Positions 52,222 to 61,490 are shown, numbered from the stretch's first letter. The stretch: 64,000 nucleotides of DNA from JAXGMV01 sp040772085 (GCA_040772085.1 JAXGYU010000001.1:806001-870000), one strand, 5' to 3'. A program made the numbers and translations. Notes: a model not told the origin generated them from the letters alone.

Positions 52222-53589
52222 ATGAACCAGGCAGTAATGACTTATATTGACGAAAATCGCGAGAATTTTATCCGCGAATATATTGATTGGTGCTCAATTC
52301 CATCAGTTTCGGCGGATTCACGTCACGCCCAGGATATGCACCGCGCCGCGGATTGGGCGCTTGCCAAACTGCGCGGATTAGGTTTTAAAGCAGAAAAATA
52401 TGAGACGCCGAAACACCCGATTATTGTTGCCGAGCGTTCAACGGGTGACACCGCCATGCCTACCATCCTCTTCTACGGGCATTACGATGTTCAGCCAGTT
52501 GATCCGCTTAACGAATGGAAATCTGACCCGTTTGCGCCAGAAGTTCGTGATAATTTCATTTTCGGTCGCGGCGTCTCCGATATGAAAGGCGAAACGCTCT
52601 CAGCCATTCTGGGCGTCCAGGCTGTGCTGCAAGTGACTGGCAAACTGCCCGTCAACGTCAAATTCCTGATCGAAGGTGAAGAAGAGATCGGCTCCCCTTC
52701 CATCAGTGACTTTTTCCATAACCATAAAGAATTATTGGCTGCCGACCTGTCCATTAATCTGGATTCCGGCATGGTTGACAAGGACACACCGGCGATCACC
52801 TATGGCCTGCGCGGTATTGCCGGCATGGAGATTAAGCTCACCGGACCTGATCACGACCTGCATTCTGGCTCCTTTGGCGGCACGGTTCAGAATCCCGCCA
52901 TGGCCATGGCCAAGCTCCTGGCAGGCATCCATGACGCGAACGGTTATATTCAATTGCCCGGTTTTTATGATAAGGTACGCGTCATCTCGCCTGAAGAGCA
53001 TGAAATTCTTGAACAGGCGAATTTGCATGAAGCTGACATTATGCGCGTCAGCGGCGCGCCTGCCCGCTGGGGCGAGAAGGGCTTTAGCGTCCCAGAGCGG
53101 CTCGGCGCCCGTCCGACATTTGAGGTTAATGGGCTGTGGTCTGGCTATACCGGCGAGGGCGGCAAGACCATTATTCCCAGCAGCGCCAGTGTGAAGGTCA
53201 CCATGCGGCTGGTGCCAGACCAGGACCCGGCTGAAATTACCGCGATCCTTGAAAAATATGTGCGCGAGAATACGCCCAAGACGATGCATGTCGATATCAA
53301 GAGCCGCGAGGGCGGGTTTGCCTTCATTATGGATCCGAATAATGCCGAAGTGGACCGTTACGCCGCGGCCATCGAAGAGGTCTGGGGTAAAAAGCCTGTC
53401 CTGCGGCGCGAAGGCGGCGGTATCCCGATTGTGATCAAATTCCGGGATATCCTCGGCATCAACTCGATCCTGGCTGGCTTCTCGTCACCGGACAGTAACG
53501 CGCATGGCCCGAATGAGAACCTGAACCTGGATACCTGGGTCAAGGGCATCAAGACCGTCGCCGTCTACCTGCAATCCTACGCGAGCTGA
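52222..53589 (+). CDS. M20 family dipeptidase (CNDP-type)
   Basis: A 455-residue di-zinc peptidase. Ligands and catalytic residues are in LFYGHYDVQPVDP (H, D), GRGVSDMKGE (bridging D), FLIEGEEEIGSPS (catalytic and metal Glu), INLDSG (D) and GIPIVIKF...PDSNAHGPNENL (H). The lid domain (GLRGIAGMEIKLTGPDHDLHSGSFGG) is intact. It hydrolyses dipeptides or acylated amino acids in the cytoplasm. The chosen ATG has GTGGAGG at 6-7 bases and a TATAAT upstream; the longer upstream frame lies inside the divergent ssnA gene. It leads a plus-strand run of housekeeping genes. Confidence 0.93.
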   Translation: MNQAVMTYIDENRENFIREYIDWCSIPSVSADSRHAQDMHRAADWALAKLRGLGFKAEKYETPKHPIIVAERSTGDTAMPTILFYGHYDVQPVDPLNEWKSDPFAPEVRDNFIFGRGVSDMKGETLSAILGVQAVLQVTGKLPVNVKFLIEGEEEIGSPSISDFFHNHKELLAADLSINLDSGMVDKDTPAITYGLRGIAGMEIKLTGPDHDLHSGSFGGTVQNPAMAMAKLLAGIHDANGYIQLPGFYDKVRVISPEEHEILEQANLHEADIMRVSGAPARWGEKGFSVPERLGARPTFEVNGLWSGYTGEGGKTIIPSSASVKVTMRLVPDQDPAEITAILEKYVRENTPKTMHVDIKSREGGFAFIMDPNNAEVDRYAAAIEEVWGKKPVLRREGGGIPIVIKFRDILGINSILAGFSSPDSNAHGPNENLNLDTWVKGIKTVAVYLQSYAS

Positions 53590-53595
53590 GGGCTG

Positions 53596-54507
53596 ATGGG
53601 TAGTACTCAGGAACGATTGCCCAGCTACGGCGGTCAGGCTTTGATTGAAGGTGTGCTGATGCGCGGCTCCTACAGCCTGGCAGCCGCATTCCGATTGCCT
53701 GACAATTCGATCAATATTGAAACAGAAGACCTGCCCCGCATCTATCATTCCAGGTTGAAAAAAATTCCGCTGCTGCGGGGGTTGATTATTTTATGGGACG
53801 CGCTGGCTTTGGGGATGCGATACCTCTCGCTTTCGGCTAACCTGCAGGTGGCTGAAGAGGAGCGCATTACGCCAAAAGCGATGACTCTGACGGTGATTAT
53901 CTCACTGGCTCTTGGTATTGGATTGTTTTTCCTGCTGCCTGCCCTGGTAGGCGGTGGCATAGAAGCCTGGCTGAAGACGCCCCCATGGCTGACTAATCTG
54001 ATCGAGGGAGCGGTTAGGCTGGCTATCGTTATTGGCTACTTAGTGGCTATACGCAAAATGGAAGATATTAAGCGCGTGTTTATGTATCATGGCGCTGAAC
54101 ATAAGACGATTAATGCCTTTGAAGATCACGCTGAACTCACGCCAGAGTCGGTCAACCGCTACACCACCTATCACCCCCGTTGCGGCACCGGATTTCTGAT
54201 CAGCCTCGTCCTGCTCTCCATCTTGTTCTTCACACTGCTCGGTCCCATGCCGCTGCAAACCCGCCTGCTGACAAGATTGGTCACCATCCCCCTGCTGGCG
54301 GCTGTTTCCTACGAGTGGATTCGGTTCACTGCCGCGCATATGGATAATCCGCTGATCCGCATTCTGGTCAAACCGAACCTCTGGGCGCAGCGGCTGACAA
54401 CCATCGAGCCGTCACTGGAGATGCTTGAAGTTGCCATCGCCTCTTTCACCACTATGTTCAGGCGCGAGCAGGAGTTAGCCCCCGCTGCTGATGCTGTGAG
54501 AAACTGA
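53596..54507 (+). CDS. DUF1385 (YqhQ-like) membrane protein
   Basis: A 303-residue protein with the DUF1385 signatures YGGQALIEGVLMRG, IPLLRGLIILWDALALGMRYLSLSAN, VFMYHGAEHKTINAFE and TYHPRCGTGFLISLVLLSI, plus four membrane helices. Members are common in Gram-positives and Chloroflexota (YqhQ) and are predicted metal-dependent membrane enzymes of unknown function. The conserved HGAEHK and HPRCG motifs are complete. It starts 6 bases after the dipeptidase stop and precedes comEA by one base. Confidence 0.88.
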   Translation: MGSTQERLPSYGGQALIEGVLMRGSYSLAAAFRLPDNSINIETEDLPRIYHSRLKKIPLLRGLIILWDALALGMRYLSLSANLQVAEEERITPKAMTLTVIISLALGIGLFFLLPALVGGGIEAWLKTPPWLTNLIEGAVRLAIVIGYLVAIRKMEDIKRVFMYHGAEHKTINAFEDHAELTPESVNRYTTYHPRCGTGFLISLVLLSILFFTLLGPMPLQTRLLTRLVTIPLLAAVSYEWIRFTAAHMDNPLIRILVKPNLWAQRLTTIEPSLEMLEVAIASFTTMFRREQELAPAADAVRN

Positions 54508-54508
54508 C

Positions 54509-55060
54509 ATGCAACCGAAGCCGGAGCGCGCAAACTGGATGTTTCAAATCGCGTTTGGCGTGCTCGTCGGGCTGCTGGCTGCCGGCTTGATATTGTTTCT
54601 GACCAGCCGCCCAGGCACTGAAACCATCGTGATCGCCACCGCCAAGCCGGAAATCGTCGTTCAAATATCAGGCGAGGTCAACAACCCTGGTGTCTACAAG
54701 TTGAATTTTGGCTCGCGGGTGGCTGACGCGCTAACCGTTGCCGGCGGCACCACGGCTAGTGCGGACCTGACCGCTGTCAATCAAGCCAGGCGGCTGCTGG
54801 ACGGGGATGAAGTAGTCATTCCTTCTGCCGGCAGCACTTCCACACGTAGTGGTTCGACGATGAATTTGATTGACCTGAATACCGCCACGCTGACTGAGCT
54901 CGATGCCTTGCCGGATATCGGACCTGCCAAAGCACAGGCAATCATTGACTATCGCACCAGCCAGGGCAACTTCGAGAGCATTGAAGAACTTCTGCTGATC
55001 CCCGGCATCGGACAAAATATTCTTGACAAGATATCATCCTTGGTAACTGTCTCACAGTGA
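54509..55060 (+). CDS. comEA: ComEA-like DNA-binding protein (SLBB + helix-hairpin-helix)
   Basis: A 183-residue protein with an N-terminal membrane helix (residues 11-33), an SLBB domain (IVVQISGEVNNPGVYKLNFGSRVADALTVAGG) and a C-terminal double helix-hairpin-helix (IDLNTATLTELDALPDIGPAKAQAIIDYR, IEELLLIPGIGQNILDKI). ComEA binds double-stranded DNA at the outer membrane face during transformation. No comEC follows here, so competence function is possible but unproven. It is embedded among housekeeping genes on the same strand. Confidence 0.93.
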   Translation: MQPKPERANWMFQIAFGVLVGLLAAGLILFLTSRPGTETIVIATAKPEIVVQISGEVNNPGVYKLNFGSRVADALTVAGGTTASADLTAVNQARRLLDGDEVVIPSAGSTSTRSGSTMNLIDLNTATLTELDALPDIGPAKAQAIIDYRTSQGNFESIEELLLIPGIGQNILDKISSLVTVSQ

Positions 55061-55070
55061 GGAGAAAAAT

Positions 55071-55532
55071 ATGGCAATCAAAGAGAAGTTGGAGCACGAC
55101 CTACACGAGGCAATGCGGGCGAACGACACAATTAAGAAGAATGTGATCAGAATGGCGCTGAGTGCCATTAAACTCCAGGAGGTCGAAACACGTAAAACCC
55201 TCACCGACCCGGAAGTTGTCGCCTTGCTGTACAAGGAGATCAAAATGCGTGAGGAAACGATTGCCGACGCGCTCAAAATTGACCGCCAGGACATTATCGC
55301 TGAGAACAACACCGAGCTTGAGATTCTAAAAGGCTATTTGCCCAGACAGCTCAGTGAGACAGAACTTCAAACCCTTGTAGATGAAGCGATCCAGAGCACC
55401 GGCGCCAGGTCAGTGAAGGAAATGGGCATGGTGATGAAAGCTGTCATCGAGCGCGCGCAAGGGTCAGTCAGTAATGCCGCCATCAGTGCCGCGGTCAAAG
55501 CTCGTCTCGCCGCACTGGAAAACCAGCCGTGA
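55071..55532 (+). CDS. GatB/YqeY domain protein
   Basis: A 153-residue YqeY protein: KEKLEHDLHEAMRANDTIKKNVIRMALSAI, KEIKMREETIADALKIDRQDI, LEILKGYLPRQLSETEL and MGMVMKAVIERAQGSVSNAAISAAVKARL. The fold is shared with the tail of GatB amidotransferase subunits and may bind tRNA; its actual role is not known. GGAG lies 7 bases before the ATG. The stop shares bases with the ybeY start (TGATG). Confidence 0.92.
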   Translation: MAIKEKLEHDLHEAMRANDTIKKNVIRMALSAIKLQEVETRKTLTDPEVVALLYKEIKMREETIADALKIDRQDIIAENNTELEILKGYLPRQLSETELQTLVDEAIQSTGARSVKEMGMVMKAVIERAQGSVSNAAISAAVKARLAALENQP

Positions 55533-55990
55533 TGATCAGCGTCTCCGTCTCCCGCAACGCGCCTAAACTGGATTCATTCAGACGAACCAGGGCACTGGTC
55601 GAGACAATCCTGCCACAAATTGGCATTATGGATGACGTTGAGGTCAGTATCACTATCAAAAACGACGCTGCCCTGGCAAAGCTCAATAAGCTATACCGCG
55701 GCTTTCCGGAGCCAACGGATGTGCTCAGCTTTCCCGGCGAGTTCACCGACCCTGAAACCGGGCGGCGTTATCTCGGCGATATCGTCATTTCCTATGAGCG
55801 GATTACCGCCCAGGCGGAGGAACATCTTGTCACGCCGGATTGCGAATACAAGCTGCTGCTCACCCATGGGCTGCTGCATCTCGCTGGACATGATCACGGT
55901 ACCACAGGAGAGAAACGAAAGATGCGCAAAGCCCAAACCGCCATCCTCAAGCAACTGGGATGTGAATTCGCTGAAGAGGTCATTCTTTAG
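55532..55990 (+). CDS. ybeY: Endoribonuclease YbeY
   Basis: A 152-residue UPF0054 protein with the zinc signature LLTHGLLHLAGHDHGTTGE (H-x3-H-x5-H), and the upstream NKLYRGFPEPTDVLSFPGE and LGDIVISYERI blocks. YbeY matures the 16S rRNA 3' end and acts in ribosome quality control. The ATG that overlaps the yqeY stop was preferred over a GTG one codon upstream. dgkA follows without any gap, matching the common ybeY-dgkA pairing. Confidence 0.95.
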   Translation: MISVSVSRNAPKLDSFRRTRALVETILPQIGIMDDVEVSITIKNDAALAKLNKLYRGFPEPTDVLSFPGEFTDPETGRRYLGDIVISYERITAQAEEHLVTPDCEYKLLLTHGLLHLAGHDHGTTGEKRKMRKAQTAILKQLGCEFAEEVIL

Positions 55991-56359
55991 ATGCCGCCAG
56001 CCGTCAGGAAGCGCCTGATCTCCTTCCGGCACGCTTTTGCCGGCATAGCGCACGTGCTGCGGACACAGCCGAACATGCTGATTCACGCATCCATCACGGT
56101 TGCGGTGGTGGCGGCAGGCTTGATCTTGAACGTGACAGCCGGTGAATGGATTGGTCTGGTAATTGCCATTGGCATGGTCTGGACGGCTGAATTGATAAAC
56201 ACCGCGGTTGAGACGACGGTCGACCTCGTCACCGAAGAAGTGCACCCACTGGCAAAGATCGCGAAAGATGTCGCAGCCGGCGCCGTGCTGATCAGCGCCA
56301 TCACAGCGGTTGTAATTGGCTTGATTATTTTTCTGCCTTACCTGTTGAAAGGAATATAG
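55991..56359 (+). CDS. dgkA: Diacylglycerol/undecaprenol kinase
   Basis: A 122-residue membrane kinase with three helices. The signature AELINTAVETTVDLVTEEVHPLAKIAKDVAAGAVL is complete (E and D residues for Mg-ATP). Gram-positive-type members phosphorylate undecaprenol, recycling the carrier for cell-wall synthesis. It starts directly after the ybeY stop and precedes the endonuclease IV-like gene by 5 bases. Confidence 0.93.
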   Translation: MPPAVRKRLISFRHAFAGIAHVLRTQPNMLIHASITVAVVAAGLILNVTAGEWIGLVIAIGMVWTAELINTAVETTVDLVTEEVHPLAKIAKDVAAGAVLISAITAVVIGLIIFLPYLLKGI

Positions 56360-56364
56360 TAACG

Positions 56365-57198
56365 ATGACGTTTTTATTCGGTACAGTCGGATCCCCGATC
56401 AGCACCCCAAAAAAGCCTGGCGGTTCGGTTGGCGCTATCCTCCAGACCAAAGCGTTGGGATTGACCTCCTTTGAGCTTGGCTGGGTCCAGTCCGTACGGG
56501 TCACAGAAGCGACATGCGCCGCGATTAAACAAGCCGCATTGGAAAACAATATCGCCCTCAGCGTTCACGCCTCCTATTTCATCAACCTGAATACGACCGC
56601 AGAGCAATGGCCAGCGCATAAAAAGCGCCTGTGGGACGCATGCTATTACGGCTATCTGGCAGGAGCGACTGACATCATCTTCCACCCTGGGTCCTACGCC
56701 GGCCTGAGCGATGGCACGCCGCTGGCTACGGCCATCTCGCGGCTGCATGAGATGACTGAGCTGCTCAAAGCCGAGAATGCCAACGTGACTTTGCGGCCGG
56801 AGGTGATGGGAAAAGCAAGCATGCTGGGTTCACTTGAAGATGTCATCGCGATGTCCAAGGCGTCTGACATGGTCCAGCCCTGTCTGGACATTTCACATTT
56901 GTTCGCGCGTGATCGCGGAGAAATCCTTACTAATCGTGAAGCCTTTATCGATGTATTGAAACGCTATCGCGACGGGCTGGGAAAAGATAGCCTGCGAAAG
57001 CTGCATATCCACATTTCGGGAATCGAATACAGCGCAGGCGGCGAGAGGCGTCATTTGCCCCTGGATGAATCGGAATTTGCCTACAAGGCTTTCCTGGACG
57101 CGTTGAATGAAATGAAATGCGAAGGCAGAATGATGTGCGAAAGCCCCATCATGGAAGAGGACGCGATTAAACTTCGGGATTACTGGCAGAGTTTATAG
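56365..57198 (+). CDS. Endonuclease IV-like TIM-barrel protein
   Basis: A 277-residue AP-endonuclease family 2 barrel. Metal ligands expected for Nfo are seen: H in [11 protein letters not shown] in [11 protein letters not shown] in [10 protein letters not shown] and H in [12 protein letters not shown] in [10 protein letters not shown], and E in [11 protein letters not shown]. It may cleave DNA at abasic sites; the length is that of deoxyribonuclease IV, but the N-terminus ([11 protein letters not shown]) is slightly divergent, so a sugar-phosphate isomerase is an alternative. The 3' end overlaps the converging response regulator by 6 bases. Confidence 0.87.
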   Translation: MTFLFGTVGSPISTPKKPGGSVGAILQTKALGLTSFELGWVQSVRVTEATCAAIKQAALENNIALSVHASYFINLNTTAEQWPAHKKRLWDACYYGYLAGATDIIFHPGSYAGLSDGTPLATAISRLHEMTELLKAENANVTLRPEVMGKASMLGSLEDVIAMSKASDMVQPCLDISHLFARDRGEILTNREAFIDVLKRYRDGLGKDSLRKLHIHISGIEYSAGGERRHLPLDESEFAYKAFLDALNEMKCEGRMMCESPIMEEDAIKLRDYWQSL

Positions 57199-57846
57199 AT
57201 ATTCGCGCAGGCTATGCTCAACCGCGTATGCCGCGGCTTCAGCGCGATTGCTGACACCCAGTTTTGACAGGATACTGCTTACATAGTTACGCACCGTGCC
57301 TTCGCCCAGGAACAGCGATTTCGCGATCTCACGATTGGTTTTGCCTTCCGAGACCAGCAGTAACACGTGTTTTTCCTGCTGGGAAAGATTGATGAATGCC
57401 GACGCTTCTTCTTCCTTGACCGCCCGGCGGACTTCCTGGAAGACGCGCTGTGTGACAGCCGGATCAAGCATAGCCTCACCCCTGCCGACCGATTCGAGCG
57501 CGCGGACAAGGTCATCGCCGCCTATTTGCTTGAGAACGTAACCTGAAGCGCCGGCGCGGATGGCGGAGAAAAGCATCTCATCTTCCGCGTAAGACGTCAG
57601 CATGATGACGCGCATTTTGTCAAAACGTTTGGTGATTTCCTCAGTGGCTTCGATGCCGGATGAGCCTGGAAGCCTGATGTCCATCAGGACAATATCAGGT
57701 CTGAGAATCTCAGCCTGTTCGATCGCTTCACGCGCGGTACCAGCCTCACCGATAACTTCGAATTGAGGGTGATGGTCAAGTAAGGACTTTAACCCTATCC
57801 TCACAACCTCATGATCATCAACCAGCAGAATTCGTTGCTTTGCCAT
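57193..57846 (-). CDS. NarL/FixJ-type response regulator (orphan in this window)
   Basis: A 217-residue regulator: receiver domain with D10/D11, phospho-acceptor D56 in [14 protein letters not shown] in MLTSYAEDE and K in GYVLKQIGG; a LuxR helix-turn-helix with [45 protein letters not shown]. The latter is close to the DevR/LiaR group. No histidine kinase gene is next to it. GGAGG precedes the ATG and TATACT lies about 30 bases upstream. Its targets are unknown. Confidence 0.93.
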   Translation of the reverse strand: MAKQRILLVDDHEVVRIGLKSLLDHHPQFEVIGEAGTAREAIEQAEILRPDIVLMDIRLPGSSGIEATEEITKRFDKMRVIMLTSYAEDEMLFSAIRAGASGYVLKQIGGDDLVRALESVGRGEAMLDPAVTQRVFQEVRRAVKEEEASAFINLSQQEKHVLLLVSEGKTNREIAKSLFLGEGTVRNYVSSILSKLGVSNRAEAAAYAVEHSLREYL

Positions 57847-57903
57847 TTATCTTCCTCCGGAATACGGAAAAGTATAACCGAGACCTGCCTGTAACACAAC
57901 TAT

Positions 57904-57909
57904 TATAAT
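57904..57909 (+). promoter_or_regulatory. -10 box (TATAAT) before the C39-like peptidase gene
   Basis: TATAAT 14 bases before an ATG without a Shine-Dalgarno sequence; a leader of roughly seven bases is implied. Confidence 0.45.
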
Positions 57910-57923
57910 TAGCCAGTCAACCT

Positions 57924-58445
57924 ATGCCAGCTATCTTCCGTTCACCATTTTCTGAGGATTTAATCGCGAAACACCTTTATCAACGTGATTCGCAGGATTG
58001 CGGTCCCTATTCAGTGGCGATGATCCTTAATTCTCTGCTGATGACAGATCACGACCCGCATGAACTCGCGCTGGAGATGAACAAGGTGCGCTGGCGCTTT
58101 ATCCTGCCAGTATTCTTACGCGTTAAAAACTGGGCAACCTTCCCATGGGGCATCAGTACCATGCTGCGTGAAAAAGGGTTGCAGTCGAAAATCCATTATT
58201 TTTCAAACACCAATGATTTGATCAACGACATCGGCGCTGACAAACTGCAAATCGTCATCGTCGGCGGATACCGCCCGCTTTGGGCGCATTACAAGATCCT
58301 TGTGGAATATGATGCCATTGAGGAACGCTACGGGTTTGTGGACGCGGGTTTTGACGTGCGCGCAACGACATACCAGAATGCCGCAGATTTTGAAGCGCAG
58401 TGGCGCAATCTGGGCCGCATCCGGATTGTTGCGTCCCTGCAATAG
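57924..58445 (+). CDS. C39-like cysteine peptidase domain protein
   Basis: A 173-residue papain-fold protein of the peptidase C39-like type. The catalytic dyad region is QRDSQDCGPYSVAMILN (Q24, C26), with H122 in WAHYKILVEYD and D140 in GFVDAG. There is no signal peptide and no transporter domain, so it may act in the cytoplasm or be a soluble leader-peptide or ubiquitin-like processing enzyme; its substrate is unknown. The neighbouring LysM-M23 gene begins 31 bases later with its own -10 box. Confidence 0.78.
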   Translation: MPAIFRSPFSEDLIAKHLYQRDSQDCGPYSVAMILNSLLMTDHDPHELALEMNKVRWRFILPVFLRVKNWATFPWGISTMLREKGLQSKIHYFSNTNDLINDIGADKLQIVIVGGYRPLWAHYKILVEYDAIEERYGFVDAGFDVRATTYQNAADFEAQWRNLGRIRIVASLQ

Positions 58446-58462
58446 CAGCATTCCAAACAGTT

Positions 58463-58468
58463 TATAAT
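58463..58468 (+). promoter_or_regulatory. -10 box (TATAAT) 8 nt before the LysM-M23 start
   Basis: TATAAT-CAAATCTG-ATG, with no ribosome binding site; a leaderless mRNA is likely. Confidence 0.5.
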
Positions 58469-58476
58469 CAAATCTG

Positions 58477-59859
58477 ATGAAACCGCTCCTGAAAGTTACC
58501 TGGCTGCTTTTGGCGCTGATGATTGCGGCAATATTGTCGGCAAGTCTGGCCACGGCTGCTGGCGCCCAATCAGAAGTAATCTACCCGACGTACGTGGTTC
58601 AGACGGGTGACACGCTCTTTTCTATCGCCATCAGATTCAACACAACCCTGAATGAGATCGTTGAAGCCAACCAGATATCTGATCCCAACGCGCTCAACAT
58701 TGGCACTGAACTGAAGATCCCTTCCTTCCCCGGGGTGAGCGGTCAACTCCTGGTCAGGGCAGCTGGCATCGGCGATACGCTGGAATCCCTTGCCGTTAAG
58801 TATCACACGACGGTGAACGACCTGATCAAAATCAACCGGCTGGCAAGCGAGGAACAGGTTTACATTGGCTCAGAACTGATCATCCTGGACTCTGGCAGTG
58901 AACCGCTTCAAACGGCCATAGTTGCCTCCTCCAGCTCCAATGAGCCGTTGCTCTCACTGGCAGCCAGAGAGAATACCGACCCCTGGTTATTACTGCTTGG
59001 CAGCAGCAATGACTTTGGCTGGGCTCTGCCTGCACATTTTGAATTCATCGGTGAAGCCTCATCTGACAGCCAGGACCTCGCAATCAGCATGGCACATTTA
59101 CCCGCCTTGCAAGGCGCGACCTTGAGTCTCACCATAACTTCCCCTGAGGAGCTGAACGTCACGGCTGCTCTGGATCAGCAGCAAATTCACTTCGCCAGAG
59201 TCGACGGAAATTACCAGGGACTCCTGGGAATCAACGCTCGGGAAACTGCGGGATTAAAAACCCTCTCCATCCGGATTCAGCAGGGCGATGAAGTCATCCA
59301 CGAGTCTCAGCAGAAAATGCTGGTCAGCAGCCAAATTTTTAGTCCTGTCATGCATTTAACTGTCGACCCGCTATCCATCAGTGATGAAACGATCGCATCG
59401 GAGAATGCTGAAACGAAGGATGTCTTCTCAACTTTCGACAGTACCAAACGCTGGCAGACCAAATTTCAATATCCATTGGATGACGCTTGTATACGAGCCT
59501 GGTACGGCGGTGAACGGGTTTACAACGGCACATACACTTACTACCACTCCGGCATCGACTTCGGCATCTGTGCCGACAACCTGAATATTTACGCGCCCGC
59601 GCCAGGGGTTGTCGTCGCGACCGGCGAGTCGCCGATAAAAGGCAGATATACAATCATCAGCCACGGCCTCGGCGTTTTCAGCGGATACATGCACCAGGAA
59701 GAGATCAAGGTTTCGATAGGTGATCCGGTCACTCCAGGTCAGTTGATCGGTATTATCGGCAATACGGGCAGGTCTACCGGCGCGCATTTACATTGGGAAA
59801 TGTGGGTAAACGGCATCTCGGTTGACCCACTCTACTGGGTTGAGCAGGATTACCCGTAA
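58477..59859 (+). CDS. Secreted LysM - M23 metallopeptidase
   Basis: A 460-residue protein: signal peptide to about residue 31 (ending ATAAGAQ), two LysM domains (YVVQTGDTLFSIAIRFNTTL...; RAAGIGDTLESLAVKYHTTV...), a beta-rich middle part (about 150-305), and a C-terminal lysostaphin-like M23 domain with YYHSGIDFGI, FSGYMHQ and GAHLHWEMWV (zinc ligands H, D, H). It would cleave peptidoglycan cross-links or activate another hydrolase during growth or division. All metal ligands are present, so it is likely active. The leaderless start is inferred from the adjacent -10 box. Confidence 0.9.
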   Translation: MKPLLKVTWLLLALMIAAILSASLATAAGAQSEVIYPTYVVQTGDTLFSIAIRFNTTLNEIVEANQISDPNALNIGTELKIPSFPGVSGQLLVRAAGIGDTLESLAVKYHTTVNDLIKINRLASEEQVYIGSELIILDSGSEPLQTAIVASSSSNEPLLSLAARENTDPWLLLLGSSNDFGWALPAHFEFIGEASSDSQDLAISMAHLPALQGATLSLTITSPEELNVTAALDQQQIHFARVDGNYQGLLGINARETAGLKTLSIRIQQGDEVIHESQQKMLVSSQIFSPVMHLTVDPLSISDETIASENAETKDVFSTFDSTKRWQTKFQYPLDDACIRAWYGGERVYNGTYTYYHSGIDFGICADNLNIYAPAPGVVVATGESPIKGRYTIISHGLGVFSGYMHQEEIKVSIGDPVTPGQLIGIIGNTGRSTGAHLHWEMWVNGISVDPLYWVEQDYP

Positions 59860-59866
59860 AATGAGG

Positions 59867-59872
59867 TATAAT
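59867..59872 (+). promoter_or_regulatory. -10 box (TATAAT) of the unknown two-gene module
   Basis: A perfect TATAAT about 55 bases upstream of the ATG of the large unknown protein, directly after the LysM-M23 stop; no -35 is visible. Confidence 0.45.
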
Positions 59873-59925
59873 TTTGTGTCGCGTAATCACAAGCGTTTCC
59901 CGGGTTTTTCCCGACAGGCTGGAGC

Positions 59926-61485
59926 ATGACGGTTATAGATATTACTGCAGAATCAGCATATTGGTCACAATATCAAATAAACGAAGAAGACCTTGAGTCT
60001 CTTTATAATGTCTTACTCGAAAGGGCTGAGCCGCTGACTGCTGCTGAACTGCTCGAATCGCTGGTGAAAGACCGCATCGACGTCGAACGCAAACAGCTCG
60101 CTCGTGATAACAGCAAGAAATCCAAAGTTTATCTGCCAAAAAATACTTATACCGCCGGTGAAAAGCTGAAGTTCCCTCAGTTCAATTTGCTTGAGGGCGA
60201 GGTACTGGAAGTCAGACCAGGACAAAACCCGGATTATCCCGAAATGAGCGTCATCGGTGTCCGCATGGCAGACAGTTCTGTCCGGCGATTTGCTTCAAAC
60301 CTGGCTGTCCATGCGCTCAATGATTACACCGAGATCCAGGAAAACGACCCAAAATTCCAGCCGGATCTTGTTCTGAACACTCACGGTGAAAGCCTGCTCG
60401 ATAAGCTGAAAGCGAAGCTGGAACACTCCAACGACGTCGTTTCCATGGAAGAAAAATGGTTCCCCAAAGCGCTCCTGGTCGACATTAATCAGGGCTACCT
60501 CAATCTGGCTGAAGCGTTGCTTGAGATGGAGAACGGCGGGCCTGTCCTGACGAGAGACATCATCAAAGGTATAGACCTGCCAAATCATGGTGACGAAAAA
60601 CTGGTCGAATTCTCGCTGAACTACGCCATGGCTTCTGACCCCAGGTTTGACGATGTCGGACCTTCGGGCGATACACTCTGGTACCTCAATCGCCTCGAGC
60701 CTGAAGCAGTCCTGACCGCGCCGCGCATCCTGCGGACGACCGTCAGCGCTGAGTATGATGCTCCCAATCCATTGCGTGAAGAAATGTCGCCCATGATTCT
60801 GGACGAGCTGGAAGCCAACTCGCCCTACGATTGTGATAAGGCGTCGCTCGTCCTGATTTATCCGCACTGGCGCTGCGGGACGTTGCCATTGTGCGACGCT
60901 CTCTCCGGCATTTTCCCCACTGCCATCCAGTCTTCACGGATCCGGTTTGATTTCAGGGATACTGACACCGGTGAAAAGTTCCCCGGCTGGGTCGTGCGCG
61001 ACCACAATTACATCTATGGGCTGCGGGACTGGTTCCTGCGGAAAGCAATCGCTCCGGGCGGCATCATTGAATTCAGAAAATCCTCTCGCGCTGGCGAGAT
61101 CGACATTACGGCAGAGCGGCTGAAGACGACCCGCGACTGGGTCAGAACGGTCACCATCAATGAGGATGGCAATATCAATTTCTCGATGATGAAGCAGCTC
61201 CTGCCCTGCGCATATGACCCCCGCCTGGTTAACTTCATCCAGAATCCCGACGTGCTCGACGCGTATTGGGTAAAAGGCGCCTCGACCCATTCTCCGATTG
61301 AGAAAATCGCCGGTCACCTTTTCAGAGAGCTGGGCAAGCTCAATCATCAGGGCCAGGTTCATGCAGAAGAACTTTACGCGGCTGTCAACATTGTCAAACG
61401 CGTGACCCCGACCCACATCCTCAATGTCCTTCAAACGGCTGACTGGGCAACTTATGCCGGCAACCTTTACTTCCACCTTAAATAA
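59926..61485 (+). CDS. Conserved unknown protein with helix-turn-helix-like segments
   Basis: A 519-residue cytoplasmic protein I cannot assign to a named family. Visible parts: an N-terminal helical segment resembling a winged helix (SLYNVLLERAEPLTAAELLESL), a beta segment around YTAGEKLKFPQFNLLEGEVLEVRPG, a second helix-turn-helix-like segment (LNLAEALLEMENGGPVLTRDII and DDVGPSGDTLWYLNRLEP) that recalls HARE-HTH or RNA polymerase delta domains, and a C-terminal half with RDHNYIYGLRDWFLRKAI and ELYAAVNIVKRVTPTHIL. No catalytic motif is evident. It probably binds nucleic acid. Only one base lies between GGAG and the ATG, so the start is not certain. The following small gene is 5 bases away. 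Confidence 0.6.
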   Translation: MTVIDITAESAYWSQYQINEEDLESLYNVLLERAEPLTAAELLESLVKDRIDVERKQLARDNSKKSKVYLPKNTYTAGEKLKFPQFNLLEGEVLEVRPGQNPDYPEMSVIGVRMADSSVRRFASNLAVHALNDYTEIQENDPKFQPDLVLNTHGESLLDKLKAKLEHSNDVVSMEEKWFPKALLVDINQGYLNLAEALLEMENGGPVLTRDIIKGIDLPNHGDEKLVEFSLNYAMASDPRFDDVGPSGDTLWYLNRLEPEAVLTAPRILRTTVSAEYDAPNPLREEMSPMILDELEANSPYDCDKASLVLIYPHWRCGTLPLCDALSGIFPTAIQSSRIRFDFRDTDTGEKFPGWVVRDHNYIYGLRDWFLRKAIAPGGIIEFRKSSRAGEIDITAERLKTTRDWVRTVTINEDGNINFSMMKQLLPCAYDPRLVNFIQNPDVLDAYWVKGASTHSPIEKIAGHLFRELGKLNHQGQVHAEELYAAVNIVKRVTPTHILNVLQTADWATYAGNLYFHLK

Positions 61486-61490
61486 TCATC

